Source of the DNA: Pseudosulfitobacter koreensis
GTDB taxonomy: Bacteria; Pseudomonadota; Alphaproteobacteria; Rhodobacterales; Rhodobacteraceae
Assembly: GCF_024733015.1 (NCBI RefSeq)
Contig: NZ_JANKJG010000002.1
Coordinates: forward strand, 372,001-436,000
Direction: 5' to 3'
DNA: 64,000 nucleotides
Shown here: piece after piece, positions 17,544-26,774 of the stretch
Layout of the letters: every line of letters starts with the position of its first letter
Numbering within the stretch: position 1 is the first letter of the stretch
The notes under the pieces: model-generated
Seen by the model: only the letters and a program-made list of their open reading frames with translations
What the model was told of the DNA's origin: nothing
Databases searched by the model: none
Position numbers and translations under genes: made by a program

Positions 17544-18814
17544 ACCTCGCGAAGCCCTGCCGCCACCAGCGCACCACCTGCGGCCATCGCGGCAAAGATG
17601 CCCAGGACCGGCGCAGGTCCGACCAGATCGGCCAGCAGCCCGAAACCGCCACCCAGCAGCAGCATCACCCCCAGGATCGAATTGCTGAGCGCGGTGTAAA
17701 CCGCCTTTTGCCCATGCGCGTCCATGTCGGCCAGATAGGTCTTGCGCCCGGCGCGCGCACCCTCATAGGCAATCTTGGCCACAAAGACGAAACCCGCAGC
17801 ACCGAAGGCACCGCCCAGGCCGCCCGACACCAGCCCCACCACAGCCGCCAGCCCCAGCACCGCCGCTGCCGCCATGCCTGCGAACATCAGCGTGCGTCGC
17901 GACGACCGGTCCGACAGCCGCCCCCAGACATAGGACGACACGATCGCCGCCGCAGAGGACGCCAGCACCAGAAGCCCCAACTGCCCCAGGCTCACGCTGT
18001 CGCCCTGCGACGCCGACAGCATCACCACGAAGGGCGGAGCAAGCGCGGTCGAAATCAACAGCGTGCGCGTCGCGATATAACGGCGCAGCTGGCCATCCTC
18101 GCGCAGCGGGGCAAAGACCGCGCGCACACCGCCCAGGCCCTGTTGCTTGTCCTGCACATCGGCCTGCGGCTCGTTCAGCAGGCTGAACACCAGCCCCGCC
18201 AGGATCAACAGGGCCCCCGCCAGCGCGATCACGACAGCGATGGCCTGCGGCGTGCCCGGAATGATCCCGAAGCTGAGCAGCAGCGCAAAGATCAGCACGC
18301 CCACGGCCCCGATGGTGCCCGCCAGCCCCGACACCGTGCCGCGCGTGCCCTTGTCGAGCGTGCGCGCCAGAACGTCCTTGTAACTGGCGGACCCTGCGGA
18401 CCGGCATACGGCCAGCACCGCGAGAAAGGTCAGGATCGCCCAGCCCGCGGCGGCCCCTTCAAGCGTCAGTGCAGCCGCGGACATGCCAAGAACGGCAACC
18501 CCCTGCCCCGCCGCGCCAAAGGCCCAGAACCACTTGCGCTGCCGCGACCGTTCGATCCACGCGGCCAGCGCCAGTTGCGGCAGCAGCGCGCCCGCCTCGC
18601 GCACCGGCACCAATGCGCCCACCAGCGCGCCGGGTGCCCCCAGCGCCACCAGCAGCGACGACAGCACCAGTTTCGGATCGACCAGACCGCCCGCCAGCTT
18701 GGACGCGGTCAGAGCGGTGAAATGCGTGGCAAAGGCGCGCACCTGTCCCGAGCCTGTTCGTTCATCGCCTTCGGTCAGCGCACCGTACAGGCGCTTTTGC
18801 AAGTCTTCAGCCAC
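17519..18814 (-). CDS. MFS transporter
   Basis: About 431 residues with twelve predicted transmembrane segments. The motif-A-like loop between helices 8 and 9 reads [16 protein letters not shown]. The substrate is unknown. The start is uncertain: the GTG at 18814 gives [13 protein letters not shown], a cytoplasmic amphipathic lead-in; a TTG at 18835 or further upstream starts would extend it with sequence that does not look coding. The last 25 bases overlap the end of lipB on the other strand. Confidence 0.82.
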   Translation of the reverse strand: MAEDLQKRLYGALTEGDERTGSGQVRAFATHFTALTASKLAGGLVDPKLVLSSLLVALGAPGALVGALVPVREAGALLPQLALAAWIERSRQRKWFWAFGAAGQGVAVLGMSAAALTLEGAAAGWAILTFLAVLAVCRSAGSASYKDVLARTLDKGTRGTVSGLAGTIGAVGVLIFALLLSFGIIPGTPQAIAVVIALAGALLILAGLVFSLLNEPQADVQDKQQGLGGVRAVFAPLREDGQLRRYIATRTLLISTALAPPFVVMLSASQGDSVSLGQLGLLVLASSAAAIVSSYVWGRLSDRSSRRTLMFAGMAAAAVLGLAAVVGLVSGGLGGAFGAAGFVFVAKIAYEGARAGRKTYLADMDAHGQKAVYTALSNSILGVMLLLGGGFGLLADLVGPAPVLGIFAAMAAGGALVAAGLREVQAGAQDR

Positions 18815-19040
18815 ATCAATCCCATCTGTCCACAAGAGAAGACGAAGAAATAGGGTATTCTCGCCGAATGCAAAACTTTCGACGCAGATGGTCCCGGATA
18901 CGCCACGCCCGCGACAATTATTCCCCTCCTGCGGCAACATCGTCCATTGATGCAGCCGCACCAACACATTAGAACCCCTCCATATCCGGGTTTCCGCCGT
19001 TCATGGCATGGCCCGCAGACATCTCAGCAGGAGGCACCGC

Positions 19041-20708
19041 ATGGCAGACGCAGCCATTCACGGGCACGATCATCACGACGAACGCGGGTTCTTCACCCGC
19101 TGGTTCATGTCCACAAACCACAAAGATATCGGTATTCTGTACCTTATCGTATCGGCCCTTGCCGGTTTCATCTCGGTCGCATTCACCGTCTACATGCGCC
19201 TCGAACTGATGAACCCCGGTGTTCAGTTCATGTGTCAGGAAGGCGCGCGTCTGATCGCATCCTCCGACGTGTGCACCCCCAACGGACACCTGTGGAACGT
19301 GCTGATCACCGGCCACGGCATCCTGATGATGTTCTTCGTGGTGATTCCCGCCCTCTTCGGCGGCTTCGGCAACTACTTCATGCCGTTGCAGATCGGCGCG
19401 CCCGACATGGCGTTCCCGCGGATGAACAACCTGTCGTTCTGGATGTATGTCGCCGGTACAACGCTGGCGGTCTGCTCGGTTCTGGCCCCCTCCGAGGGTG
19501 GACAGACGGGTGCCGGCGTGGGCTGGGTGCTCTATCCGCCCCTCTCGGTGCGCGAAGGCGGCATGGCCATGGACCTCGCGATCTTCGCGGTTCACGTCTC
19601 GGGTGCCTCGTCGATCCTGGGTGCGATCAACATGATCACGACCTTCCTGAACATGCGTGCCCCCGGCATGACCCTGTTCAAGGTGCCGCTGTTCGCCTGG
19701 TCGATCTTTGTCACCAGCTGGCTGATCCTGCTGTCCCTGCCGGTTCTGGCGGGCGCGATCACCATGCTGCTGATGGACCGCAACTTTGGCTTCACCTTCT
19801 TCGACCCTTCGGGCGGCGGCGATCCGGTGCTCTACCAGCACATCCTGTGGTTCTTCGGTCACCCCGAGGTCTACATCGTGATCCTGCCGGGCTTCGGCAT
19901 CATCAGCCACGTCATCGCCACCTTCTCGCGCAAGCCGATCTTCGGTTACCTGCCGATGGTATGGGCCTTGATCGCGATCGGCGTGCTGGGCTTTGTCGTG
20001 TGGGCGCACCACATGTACACGGTCGGCATGTCGCTGAACCAGCAGTCCTATTTCATGCTGGCGACGATGGTCATCGCGGTGCCCACTGGGGTCAAGGTGT
20101 TCTCGTGGATCGCGACCATGTGGATGGGCTCGATCGAGTTCAAGACACCGATGCTCTGGGCCTTCGGCTTCCTGGTCCTGTTCACTGTGGGCGGCGTCAC
20201 GGGCATCGTGCTGTCGCAGGCCGCCGTCGACCGCGCCTATCACGACACGTATTATGTGGTGGCACACTTCCACTACGTGATGTCCTTGGGTGCCGTGTTC
20301 GCGATCTTTGCGGGGATCTACTTCTACTTCCCCAAGATGACCGGCCGCATGTATCCTGAATGGGCGGGCAAGCTGCACTTCTGGATGATGTTCATCGGTG
20401 CGAATATCACCTTCTTCCCGCAGCACTTCCTGGGTCGTCAAGGCATGCCGCGCCGCTACATCGACTACCCCGAGGCGTTCTCGCTGTGGAACTATGTCTC
20501 GAGCTGGGGCGCTTTCCTGTCCTTCGCGTCGTTCCTGTTCTTCTTCGGCATCGTGTTCTACTCGCTGTTCAGAGGCGCACGCGTCACGGAAAACAATCCC
20601 TGGAACGAATATGCCGACACGCTGGAATGGACACTGCCCAGCCCGCCACCAGAACATACGTTCGAAACCCTGCCCAAGCAGGAAGAATGGGATCACCAGC
20701 GCCACTAG
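19041..20708 (+). CDS. ctaD: aa3-type cytochrome c oxidase subunit I
   Basis: 555 residues, twelve transmembrane helices. Catalytic subunit that reduces O2 and pumps protons. Heme a and a3 ligands are seen in [11 protein letters not shown] and [11 protein letters not shown]; CuB ligands are in [11 protein letters not shown] and WAHHMYTVG; the His-Tyr crosslink follows from HPEVY. The K-channel lysine lies in TGVKVFSW. The start at 19041 has AGGAGG eight bases upstream. The other oxidase genes are not next to it, as is usual for ctaD in Rhodobacteraceae. A strong terminator follows. Confidence 0.98.
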   Translation: MADAAIHGHDHHDERGFFTRWFMSTNHKDIGILYLIVSALAGFISVAFTVYMRLELMNPGVQFMCQEGARLIASSDVCTPNGHLWNVLITGHGILMMFFVVIPALFGGFGNYFMPLQIGAPDMAFPRMNNLSFWMYVAGTTLAVCSVLAPSEGGQTGAGVGWVLYPPLSVREGGMAMDLAIFAVHVSGASSILGAINMITTFLNMRAPGMTLFKVPLFAWSIFVTSWLILLSLPVLAGAITMLLMDRNFGFTFFDPSGGGDPVLYQHILWFFGHPEVYIVILPGFGIISHVIATFSRKPIFGYLPMVWALIAIGVLGFVVWAHHMYTVGMSLNQQSYFMLATMVIAVPTGVKVFSWIATMWMGSIEFKTPMLWAFGFLVLFTVGGVTGIVLSQAAVDRAYHDTYYVVAHFHYVMSLGAVFAIFAGIYFYFPKMTGRMYPEWAGKLHFWMMFIGANITFFPQHFLGRQGMPRRYIDYPEAFSLWNYVSSWGAFLSFASFLFFFGIVFYSLFRGARVTENNPWNEYADTLEWTLPSPPPEHTFETLPKQEEWDHQRH

Positions 20709-20739
20709 GCACCGGACAGTCCCAGACCAACAGATCAAG

Positions 20740-20768
20740 GGGCCCCTACGGCGGTAGGGGCCCTTTTT
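20740..20768 (+). terminator. Intrinsic terminator of ctaD
   Basis: GGGCCCCTAC-ggcg-GTAGGGGCCC forms a perfect 10-bp stem with a 4-base loop followed by TTTTT, 31 bases after the ctaD stop. Confidence 0.95.
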
Positions 20769-20788
20769 GCGTGTGCCGCCGTCCCGCT

Positions 20789-20847
20789 CTTCATCTTGCC
20801 AGATAAACTCCGGGGTGAGGCCGCAAGGCCGAGGGGCAGCGCCCCTC
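20789..20847 (+). repeat. Dispersed intergenic repeat, copy B
   Basis: Begins CTTCATCTTGCCAGATAAAC, then TCCGGGGTGA, a GGCC-gcaa-GGCC hairpin (20819-20830) and GAGGGGC-agc-GCCCCTC (20831-20847). It lies between the ctaD terminator and the DUF2244 gene and matches the copy on the other strand at 39273-39300. Confidence 0.75.
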
Positions 20848-20940
20848 TGATCCCCCACCCCGCAACACCAGCATGTCGCATTGCCCCGGCGCGCCGTGGT
20901 GCTATCGTAGGTCAGACACGCAACCTTCAAGGCGCACCCC

Positions 20941-21423
20941 ATGCCTTACAACTGGACCTCTGCCCCCACCGCGCCGACCCAGGAACTGCACCTGTGGCCG
21001 CATCAATCGCTGCCCGCGCGCGGTATGGCCGCCTTCGTGCTCAGCACGTTCACGCTGATGCTGATCCCGACGCTGCCGCTGCTCGGAACGCCGGTGCTCT
21101 GGGGGTTGCTTCCGTTTACCATGCTGGCGCTCTGGGGTGTGTATTTCGCGCTCCAGCACAACCACCGCATGCGCCAGATCACCGAAGTGCTGACGCTGTC
21201 GGGCGACACCGCGCAGCTGACCCGCACCAATCCCAAGGGCGACACCCAGGAATGGGAATGCAACCGCTATTGGACGCAGGTGACCAAATACGAAAGGGAC
21301 GGCCCCGTGCCGCATTACGTGACGCTCAAGGGCATGGGCCGCGAGGTCGAGATCGGCTCATTCCTCTCCGAGGACGAGCGGATCGCCCTCTATGACGAGC
21401 TGAACCGCGCCCTGCGCCGCTAG
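20941..21423 (+). CDS. DUF2244 membrane protein
   Basis: 160 residues. Two adjacent transmembrane helices (about 28-48 and 52-71) are followed by a cytoplasmic beta-rich domain with WECNRYWTQVTKYERDG and a C-terminal FLSEDERIALYDELNRAL, the DUF2244 signature. Function unknown. It sits downstream of ctaD in the same direction but is separated by a terminator and repeat, so it is probably expressed on its own. Confidence 0.85.
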   Translation: MPYNWTSAPTAPTQELHLWPHQSLPARGMAAFVLSTFTLMLIPTLPLLGTPVLWGLLPFTMLALWGVYFALQHNHRMRQITEVLTLSGDTAQLTRTNPKGDTQEWECNRYWTQVTKYERDGPVPHYVTLKGMGREVEIGSFLSEDERIALYDELNRALRR

Positions 21424-21435
21424 CGCAAGGCCGCA

Positions 21436-21454
21436 CCGACCCTGCGTGGGTCGG
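21436..21454. terminator. Hairpin between convergent DUF2244 and yqeY genes
   Basis: CCGACCC-tgcgt-GGGTCGG gives a perfect 7-bp stem 12 bases after the DUF2244 stop. No U-tract directly follows; a GTTTTGG lies 10 bases on. Possible bidirectional transcription stop. Confidence 0.45.
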
Positions 21455-21531
21455 CAGCAGTGGTGTTTTGGAAAAATGCGCCTTGGGTCGGCGCGCAAGA
21501 GCAGGAGATGCAAGCCCTAAGGGCAAATGCA

Positions 21532-21993
21532 TCAGTTGCTCAGACGGTCCTTGACCAGTGGTCCGACAACGGCAAAGTCCATCTGACCGGTATACTTCGC
21601 CTTGAGCACGGCCATCACCTTGCCCATGTCGCGGATGCTGTCGGCACCCACTTCGGCCACGGCGGCATCGACGGCAGCCGCACTTTTCGCTTCGCTCAAC
21701 TGCTGCGGCAGGAACTCTTCGATGATCTCGACCTCCCCGCGCTCCCGCTCGGCCAGATCCAGACGCCCGCCCTCTTCATAGGCCCGCGCGCTTTCCTGGC
21801 GCTGCTTGACCATGCGGCTGAGAATCGCAAGCAGCGCGGCATCATCGACCCCGTCTTCGGCGCCCGCTGCACGTGCGTCGATGTCGCGATCCTTGAACGC
21901 GGCATTGATCAGCCGCAGTGTCGAAAGCCGGTCGGTGGCCTTTTCCTTCATCGCCTGCTTAAGGGCAGTCGAAATCCGGGTTCGCATATCCAT
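21532..21993 (-). CDS. GatB/YqeY domain protein
   Basis: 153 residues, the normal length of stand-alone YqeY proteins. The domain resembles the tRNA-binding tail of GatB (EFLPQQLSEAKSAAAVDAAV; MGKVMAVLKAKYTGQMDF). It may act on mischarged tRNA or as an accessory factor, but the role is not settled. It is divergent from carA across an AT-rich 197-base spacer. Confidence 0.92.
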   Translation of the reverse strand: MDMRTRISTALKQAMKEKATDRLSTLRLINAAFKDRDIDARAAGAEDGVDDAALLAILSRMVKQRQESARAYEEGGRLDLAERERGEVEIIEEFLPQQLSEAKSAAAVDAAVAEVGADSIRDMGKVMAVLKAKYTGQMDFAVVGPLVKDRLSN

Positions 21994-22120
21994 AGTTGTG
22001 TCCCATCCCCATGGGTTGATGATAAGATTGCGACAATACCGAAACGCCAGCCCAGCCGCAACTGTTCCGATTTCACTTAAGTGGCTGATATATAACCTAT
22101 TTGCAAATTAGCGCCCGCCC

Positions 22121-22149
22121 TTGACCCTGCCTGTCGCAATGTCTAGTTT
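22121..22149 (+). promoter_or_regulatory. Candidate sigma-70-type promoter for carA
   Basis: TTGACC (22121-22126), a 17-base spacer and TAGTTT (22144-22149), 42 bases upstream of the carA start. The -35 is near consensus and the -10 is weak. Confidence 0.4.
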
Positions 22150-22190
22150 CGCGCGACTTTGCCCGCATCCCTGTACACATGAGGCCGCCC

Positions 22191-23375
22191 ATGCCCGCGC
22201 ACGCTCCCACGCACCCGACCGCCTGTCTTGCCCTTGCCGATGGCACGCTCTTTTACGGGGTGGGGTTCGGCGCAACCGGCCAGACCCAGGCCGAATTGTG
22301 CTTTAACACCGCGATGACCGGCTATCAGGAAATCATGACCGACCCGTCCTATGCCGGGCAGATCGTCACCTTCACCTTCCCGCACATCGGCAACACTGGC
22401 ATCACCCCAGAGGATGACGAGACAGCCGATCCCGTCGCCGCGGGCATGGTGGTGAAATGGTTGCCGACCGAACCATCAAGCTGGCGCAGCGTCGGCACGC
22501 TGTCCGACTGGCTGGCCACACGCGGGCGCATCGCCATCGGCGGTGTCGACACCCGCCGCCTGACCCGCGCGATCCGGCAGGCCGGCGCACCGCATGTCAC
22601 GCTGGCCCACAACCCCGACGGTGTGTTCGACACCGAAAAGCTGGTTGCGGACGCGCGCGCCTTTGCGGGCCTCGAAGGGGTCGATCTGGCCAAGGATGTC
22701 ACCTGCGCGCAGTCCTACCGCTGGAACGAGATGCGGTGGGCCTGGCCCGACGGCTATCTGCCGCAGACCGATGCCAAGTACAAAGTCGTCGCCGTGGACT
22801 ATGGCGCCAAGCGCAATATCCTGCGCTGCCTTGCCTCGGCGGGCTGCGACGTGACCGTTCTGCCTGCAAGCGCCACGACCGAAGAGGTGTTGTCGCACAA
22901 TCCCGACGGCGTGTTCCTGACCAACGGCCCCGGCGACCCCGCCGCCACGGGGGTCTATGCCGTGCCGATGATCAAGGGCATTCTGGAGCAGACAGACCTG
23001 CCCGTCTTCGGAATTTGCCTTGGGCACCAGATGCTTGCCCGTGCCCTTGGCGCGCGCACCGTCAAGATGAGCCACGGCCACCACGGCGCCAACCACCCGG
23101 TCAAGGACCACGAGACCGGCAAGGTCGAGATCACCTCGATGAACCACGGCTTTGCGGTTGACGGTCAAAGCCTACCCAAGGGCGTGGTCGAGACCCACAC
23201 CTCGCTCTTTGACGGATCGAACTGCGGTATCCGCATGGAAGGCCGCCCGGTCTATTCCGTGCAGCACCACCCCGAAGCCAGCCCCGGCCCGCAAGACAGC
23301 TATTACCTGTTCGAGCGTTTCTCCGAGGCGATGCAGGCCCGCGCAGATGCGGTAACACTTTCCCAGGTGCCTTAA
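22191..23375 (+). CDS. carA: Carbamoyl-phosphate synthase small subunit
   Basis: 394 residues. Glutaminase subunit that feeds ammonia to CarB for arginine and pyrimidine synthesis. The N-terminal domain has FNTAMTGYQEIMTDPSYAGQ; the class I amidotransferase domain has the nucleophile Cys276 in FGICLGHQ and the His-Glu pair in VQHHPEASPGP. carB is not next to it, common in alphaproteobacteria. The ATG at 22191 is used; another in-frame ATG at 22179 would add four residues. Its stop codon overlaps a CtrA-type box serving the next gene. Confidence 0.96.
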   Translation: MPAHAPTHPTACLALADGTLFYGVGFGATGQTQAELCFNTAMTGYQEIMTDPSYAGQIVTFTFPHIGNTGITPEDDETADPVAAGMVVKWLPTEPSSWRSVGTLSDWLATRGRIAIGGVDTRRLTRAIRQAGAPHVTLAHNPDGVFDTEKLVADARAFAGLEGVDLAKDVTCAQSYRWNEMRWAWPDGYLPQTDAKYKVVAVDYGAKRNILRCLASAGCDVTVLPASATTEEVLSHNPDGVFLTNGPGDPAATGVYAVPMIKGILEQTDLPVFGICLGHQMLARALGARTVKMSHGHHGANHPVKDHETGKVEITSMNHGFAVDGQSLPKGVVETHTSLFDGSNCGIRMEGRPVYSVQHHPEASPGPQDSYYLFERFSEAMQARADAVTLSQVP

Positions 23376-23387
23376 CCCGCCGTTAAC
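23372..23387 (+). promoter_or_regulatory. Full CtrA-type box
   Basis: TTAA-CCCGCCG-TTAAC matches the CtrA consensus TTAA-N7-TTAA exactly. It lies 50 bases upstream of the MshEN-glycosyltransferase start and overlaps the carA stop codon, the right place for an activator of the downstream gene. Confidence 0.6.
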
Positions 23388-23436
23388 CCCGCTTCGCCCA
23401 TGGTGACTATACGTGTCATCGGGGCGGAGAGGTTGG

Positions 23437-25320
23437 ATGAGCGATCTAAGACTTCGGCTGCTGTCACCCACCGGCGTCCCGGACGAACGGACGGCCCTGC
23501 CGATGGGGCGCCAGCTGGTCGCCGACGGATTGATCACCGAACCTGAACTGCTGAACGCTCTGGCCCTGCAACGGCGCGTGGACACCCGGCTGGGCGACAT
23601 TCTGGTGGCCGAGGGGACGGTGCAAATCACCGATCTGCTTGCGGCGCTGGCCCGGCAGTACAACGCCCAGCAGATCGACCTGCGCGCCACCCCGCCCCGC
23701 CACAGTATCGCGGCGGCGCTTTCGCATGAATTGTGTCTGCATTATCATGTGGTGCCGTGGATGTGGGTCGACAACACGCTTCTGGTGGCCACCGCCCGCC
23801 CCGATACCTTCGACGCGTTGAAGCGCAGCATCGGCGTCAGGGGGCTTTTGCTGCTGCCGGTGATCGCGGACCCTTCGGCCATCCGCGACCAGATCGGCAG
23901 GCTTTATAATCCCGAACTGACGGTCAAGGCGGTGACGCGGGTGTCCGCCCATGAAAGCTGCCGCAACTGGGGCGCCAACAACACGGCCCGCACGCTTTGG
24001 CTGTGGTCGGCGGGCCTTGCGCTGTTGGCCTGCACGATCCTGGCCCCTGCATGGACGGCGACTGCCGCCTGCCTCTGGGCGGTGGTGACGCTGATGGCGA
24101 CAACCCTGATGAAAGCGGGCGCGCTGATCGCGCAGGCGGCTGCGGGGCTGCGCCGGCGCAAGGCCCCCGCGCCCACCGTGCCACCGCCGTTCCGTCTGCC
24201 GCGCGTGTCGGTGATGGTGCCGCTGCTGCACGAAAAGGAGATCGCCAACGCCTTGATAAAGCGCATGGAACGGCTGACCTATCCCAAATCCCTGCTCGAG
24301 GTGGTGCTGGTGCTGGAAGCCAGCGACACCATGACCCGCGAGACCATCGCGCGCACCGAACTGCCCACCTGGATCAGCGTGATCGAAGTGCCCGATGCCG
24401 ATTGCCTGACCACCAAGCCGCGCGCGCTGAACTATGCGCTGGATTTCTGCAAGGGCTCGATCATCGGGGTCTGGGACGCCGAGGACGCGCCCGAACCCGA
24501 CCAGATCGAAAAGGTCGTGCTGCGGTTCCAGACCGCCCCGGCGGACGTCGCCTGCCTGCAAGGCATATTGGATTACTACAACCCGCGCACCAACTGGATG
24601 TCGCGCTGTTTTACCATCGAATACGCGACCTGGTGGCGGCTGGTCCTGCCCGGCATCGCGCGGATGGGTCTGGTGATCCCGCTGGGCGGCACCACGCTGT
24701 TTTTCAGGCGCAATATCCTGGAACGCCTGGGCGGCTGGGACGCGCACAACGTGACCGAAGACGCCGATCTGGGCGTGCGGCTGGCGCGCCACGGCTATCG
24801 CACCGAACTGCTGCCCACCGTCACCCATGAAGAGGCGAACTGCCGTCCCTGGCGCTGGGTGCGGCAACGCTCGCGCTGGCTCAAGGGGTTCATGATCACC
24901 TATTTCGTGCACATGCGAAACCCGCGCCAGGTGCTGCGCGAACTGGGCTGGTGGCGCGTCGCAGGCTTGCAGGTGATCTTTCTCGCCACGTTTTCGCAAT
25001 TCGTGATGGCACCGCTGTTGTGGTCGTTCTGGCTGATCCCGCTGGGCCTGCCGCATCCCGTTCTGCAGACGCTGGGGCCACTGCCGGTGTCCCTGATGAT
25101 CGCGCTGTTCTTGGTCTCCGAGGGGTTGAACCTGATCCTGGGCCTGACCGCCGTGTCAGGCCGCGCGCACCGGCACCTGTGGCCCTGGGTGCCGACGATG
25201 ATGTTCTATTTCCCGCTGGGGGCGCTGGCCGCCTACAAGGCGCTCTACGAGATGGTCACGCAGCCGTTCTACTGGGACAAGACGCAGCACGGCTATGCCG
25301 AAGCGACGGAGGAGGTTTAA
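23437..25320 (+). CDS. Glycosyltransferase family 2 with N-terminal MshEN (c-di-GMP-binding) domain
   Basis: 627 residues. Residues about 22-85 hold two copies of the MshEN-type motif: GRQLVADGLITEPELLNAL...Q and RLGDILVAEGTVQITDLLAA...Q. The second matches the RLGxxLxxxGxxxxxxLxxAL pattern known to bind cyclic di-GMP. Two membrane helices (about 185-235) precede a GT2 domain (about 255-490) with DAED (near 348), TEDADLG (near 440) and the processive-synthase QRSRW (near 476). More helices follow. It is probably a membrane polysaccharide synthase gated by c-di-GMP; the product is unknown. The start at 23437 gives MSDLRLRLL. Confidence 0.86.
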   Translation: MSDLRLRLLSPTGVPDERTALPMGRQLVADGLITEPELLNALALQRRVDTRLGDILVAEGTVQITDLLAALARQYNAQQIDLRATPPRHSIAAALSHELCLHYHVVPWMWVDNTLLVATARPDTFDALKRSIGVRGLLLLPVIADPSAIRDQIGRLYNPELTVKAVTRVSAHESCRNWGANNTARTLWLWSAGLALLACTILAPAWTATAACLWAVVTLMATTLMKAGALIAQAAAGLRRRKAPAPTVPPPFRLPRVSVMVPLLHEKEIANALIKRMERLTYPKSLLEVVLVLEASDTMTRETIARTELPTWISVIEVPDADCLTTKPRALNYALDFCKGSIIGVWDAEDAPEPDQIEKVVLRFQTAPADVACLQGILDYYNPRTNWMSRCFTIEYATWWRLVLPGIARMGLVIPLGGTTLFFRRNILERLGGWDAHNVTEDADLGVRLARHGYRTELLPTVTHEEANCRPWRWVRQRSRWLKGFMITYFVHMRNPRQVLRELGWWRVAGLQVIFLATFSQFVMAPLLWSFWLIPLGLPHPVLQTLGPLPVSLMIALFLVSEGLNLILGLTAVSGRAHRHLWPWVPTMMFYFPLGALAAYKALYEMVTQPFYWDKTQHGYAEATEEV

Positions 25321-25323
25321 CCC

Positions 25324-25968
25324 CTAGCCTTCTTCCTCGCGCCGCGCCGCATCCAGTTTCAGGCGCGTGACGAACGCCACCGAGATATGTTCGCGCAAGG
25401 CCGCCCCTGCCGCCGCCTCGTCGCCCGCCTCGATCGCGCGCACGATGGCGTCGTGTTCCTGCTGGGCGATCGTTGCACGTCCCGCAGCGGCCAATGTCGT
25501 CGTCGCCATCAGCGCCATGCTCCGGTGCACCAGGTCCAGTTGCTGCACCAGATAGCGGTTGTGCGACGCCAGATGGATCTGCTTGTGAAACCGCCGGTTG
25601 GCGCGGGCCATCGCGGACGGATCGTCCAGCAGCTTGTTGTCCGCCTCGACCATCTCGCGCAAAACGCGGACCTCTTCGGCGGTGGCATGGCGCGCGGCCT
25701 GCGCCGCGGCCAGCCCCTCAAGCTCGCCACGCACCACGTAAAGCTCGGCCATCTGGTTGTGATCCAGCGACGCCACGATCAGGCTGCGCCCGTCACGCGC
25801 CAGCAGCGATTGCGTCTCAAGCCGTTGCAACGCCTCGCGTATCGGCGTGCGTGACATCCCGAACCGGTCCGCTAGCTCGCTCTCCACCAGCCGATCACCG
25901 GGGCGATATTGCCCCATGTCGATGGCCTCCAGGATCATCGAATAGGCATCTGTGTTCACTGGCTTCAT
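25324..25968 (-). CDS. GntR-family regulator (FCD subfamily)
   Basis: 214 residues. A winged helix (about 5-70; RPGDRLVESELADRFGMSRTPIREAL) is joined to an all-helical FCD effector domain (about 80-205) with the metal-site residues in NRRFHKQIHLASHNRY and EHDAIVRAI. FCD regulators usually sense organic acids. It converges with the glycosyltransferase gene (3-base gap) and diverges from the HAD gene. A 15-base palindrome 32 bases upstream may be its operator. Confidence 0.92.
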   Translation of the reverse strand: MKPVNTDAYSMILEAIDMGQYRPGDRLVESELADRFGMSRTPIREALQRLETQSLLARDGRSLIVASLDHNQMAELYVVRGELEGLAAAQAARHATAEEVRVLREMVEADNKLLDDPSAMARANRRFHKQIHLASHNRYLVQQLDLVHRSMALMATTTLAAAGRATIAQQEHDAIVRAIEAGDEAAAGAALREHISVAFVTRLKLDAARREEEG

Positions 25969-25999
25969 CCCGCGCTCCGACCTTGGGCAATCTTTGCGC

Positions 26000-26014
26000 G
26001 CACCCTAAGGGTGC
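26000..26014. promoter_or_regulatory. Palindrome in the GntR/HAD intergenic region
   Basis: GCACCCT-a-AGGGTGC is a perfect 7-bp inverted repeat around one base, between the divergent GntR and HAD genes. Size and place fit a GntR-dimer operator. Confidence 0.4.
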
Positions 26015-26077
26015 TGCATGCGCCTGCGCAAGCCTTGGCGCTTGCATGACAGCCTGCGCGCGCCTAGGACTTGGCCC

Positions 26078-26725
26078 ATGCCACAGACCGATTTTTCTCA
26101 CGTGACGTCCTGGGTCTTTGACCTCGACAACACGCTCTATCACCCCTCCGCGCGCCTGTTCGACCAGATCGAGGTGCGCATGACCGCCTATGTGATGGCC
26201 ACAATCGGCGTCGACCGCGCCGAGGCCGACCGCCTGCGCGTGTATTACTGGCGCACCCACGGCACCACGCTGGCGGGGCTGATGCGCGAACATGGGGTCG
26301 ATCCGGCCCCGTACCTCACGGATGTGCACGACATTGATCTGACCCACTTGGTGGCCGATGCCGTCCTTGCCGCCCGCCTGCGCGCCCTGCCGGGGCGGCG
26401 CATCGTCTATACCAACGGCAGCGGCCCCTACGCCGAACGGGTGCTGGCCGCGCGCGGTCTGGCGGGATGTTTCGACGCGATCTATGGCGTCGAGCACGCC
26501 AATTTCCTGCCAAAGCCCGAGCGCAAAGCCTTCGAGACGATCTTTGCCGCCGACGGCTTGCGCCCCGATGTCGCCGCGATGTTCGAGGACGATACCCGCA
26601 ACCTGACCGCCCCGCACGCGATGGGCATGCGCACGGTGCACGTCGCCGATGTCGCGGCGCCGGCGGATCACATTCACCACCACACCGACGATCTGTCGGC
26701 TTTTCTGGCGCGATTGATCGGATAG
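26078..26725 (+). CDS. Pyrimidine 5'-nucleotidase-like HAD hydrolase
   Basis: 215 residues, HAD subfamily IA. Motif I is WVFDLDNTLYHP (nucleophile Asp13 region), motif II is IVYTNGS, the motif III lysine is in LPKPERKAF, and motif IV is FEDDTRN. The DLDNTLYHP start is typical of the SDT1/pyrimidine 5'-nucleotidase group. It probably dephosphorylates UMP/CMP or a related phosphate in the cytoplasm. Divergent from the GntR gene; 49 bases before the Ubi-type monooxygenase gene. Confidence 0.88.
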   Translation: MPQTDFSHVTSWVFDLDNTLYHPSARLFDQIEVRMTAYVMATIGVDRAEADRLRVYYWRTHGTTLAGLMREHGVDPAPYLTDVHDIDLTHLVADAVLAARLRALPGRRIVYTNGSGPYAERVLAARGLAGCFDAIYGVEHANFLPKPERKAFETIFAADGLRPDVAAMFEDDTRNLTAPHAMGMRTVHVADVAAPADHIHHHTDDLSAFLARLIG

Positions 26726-26774
26726 GACGCTTTGCCGCCTTTCCTCTGCCGCGCGGCGTTCTAGACTACGAGAC

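Noticed and set aside
18968-20942. Minus-strand open frame opposite ctaD
   Set aside because: Antisense shadow of the highly conserved ctaD; translation is His/Arg-rich with no domain.
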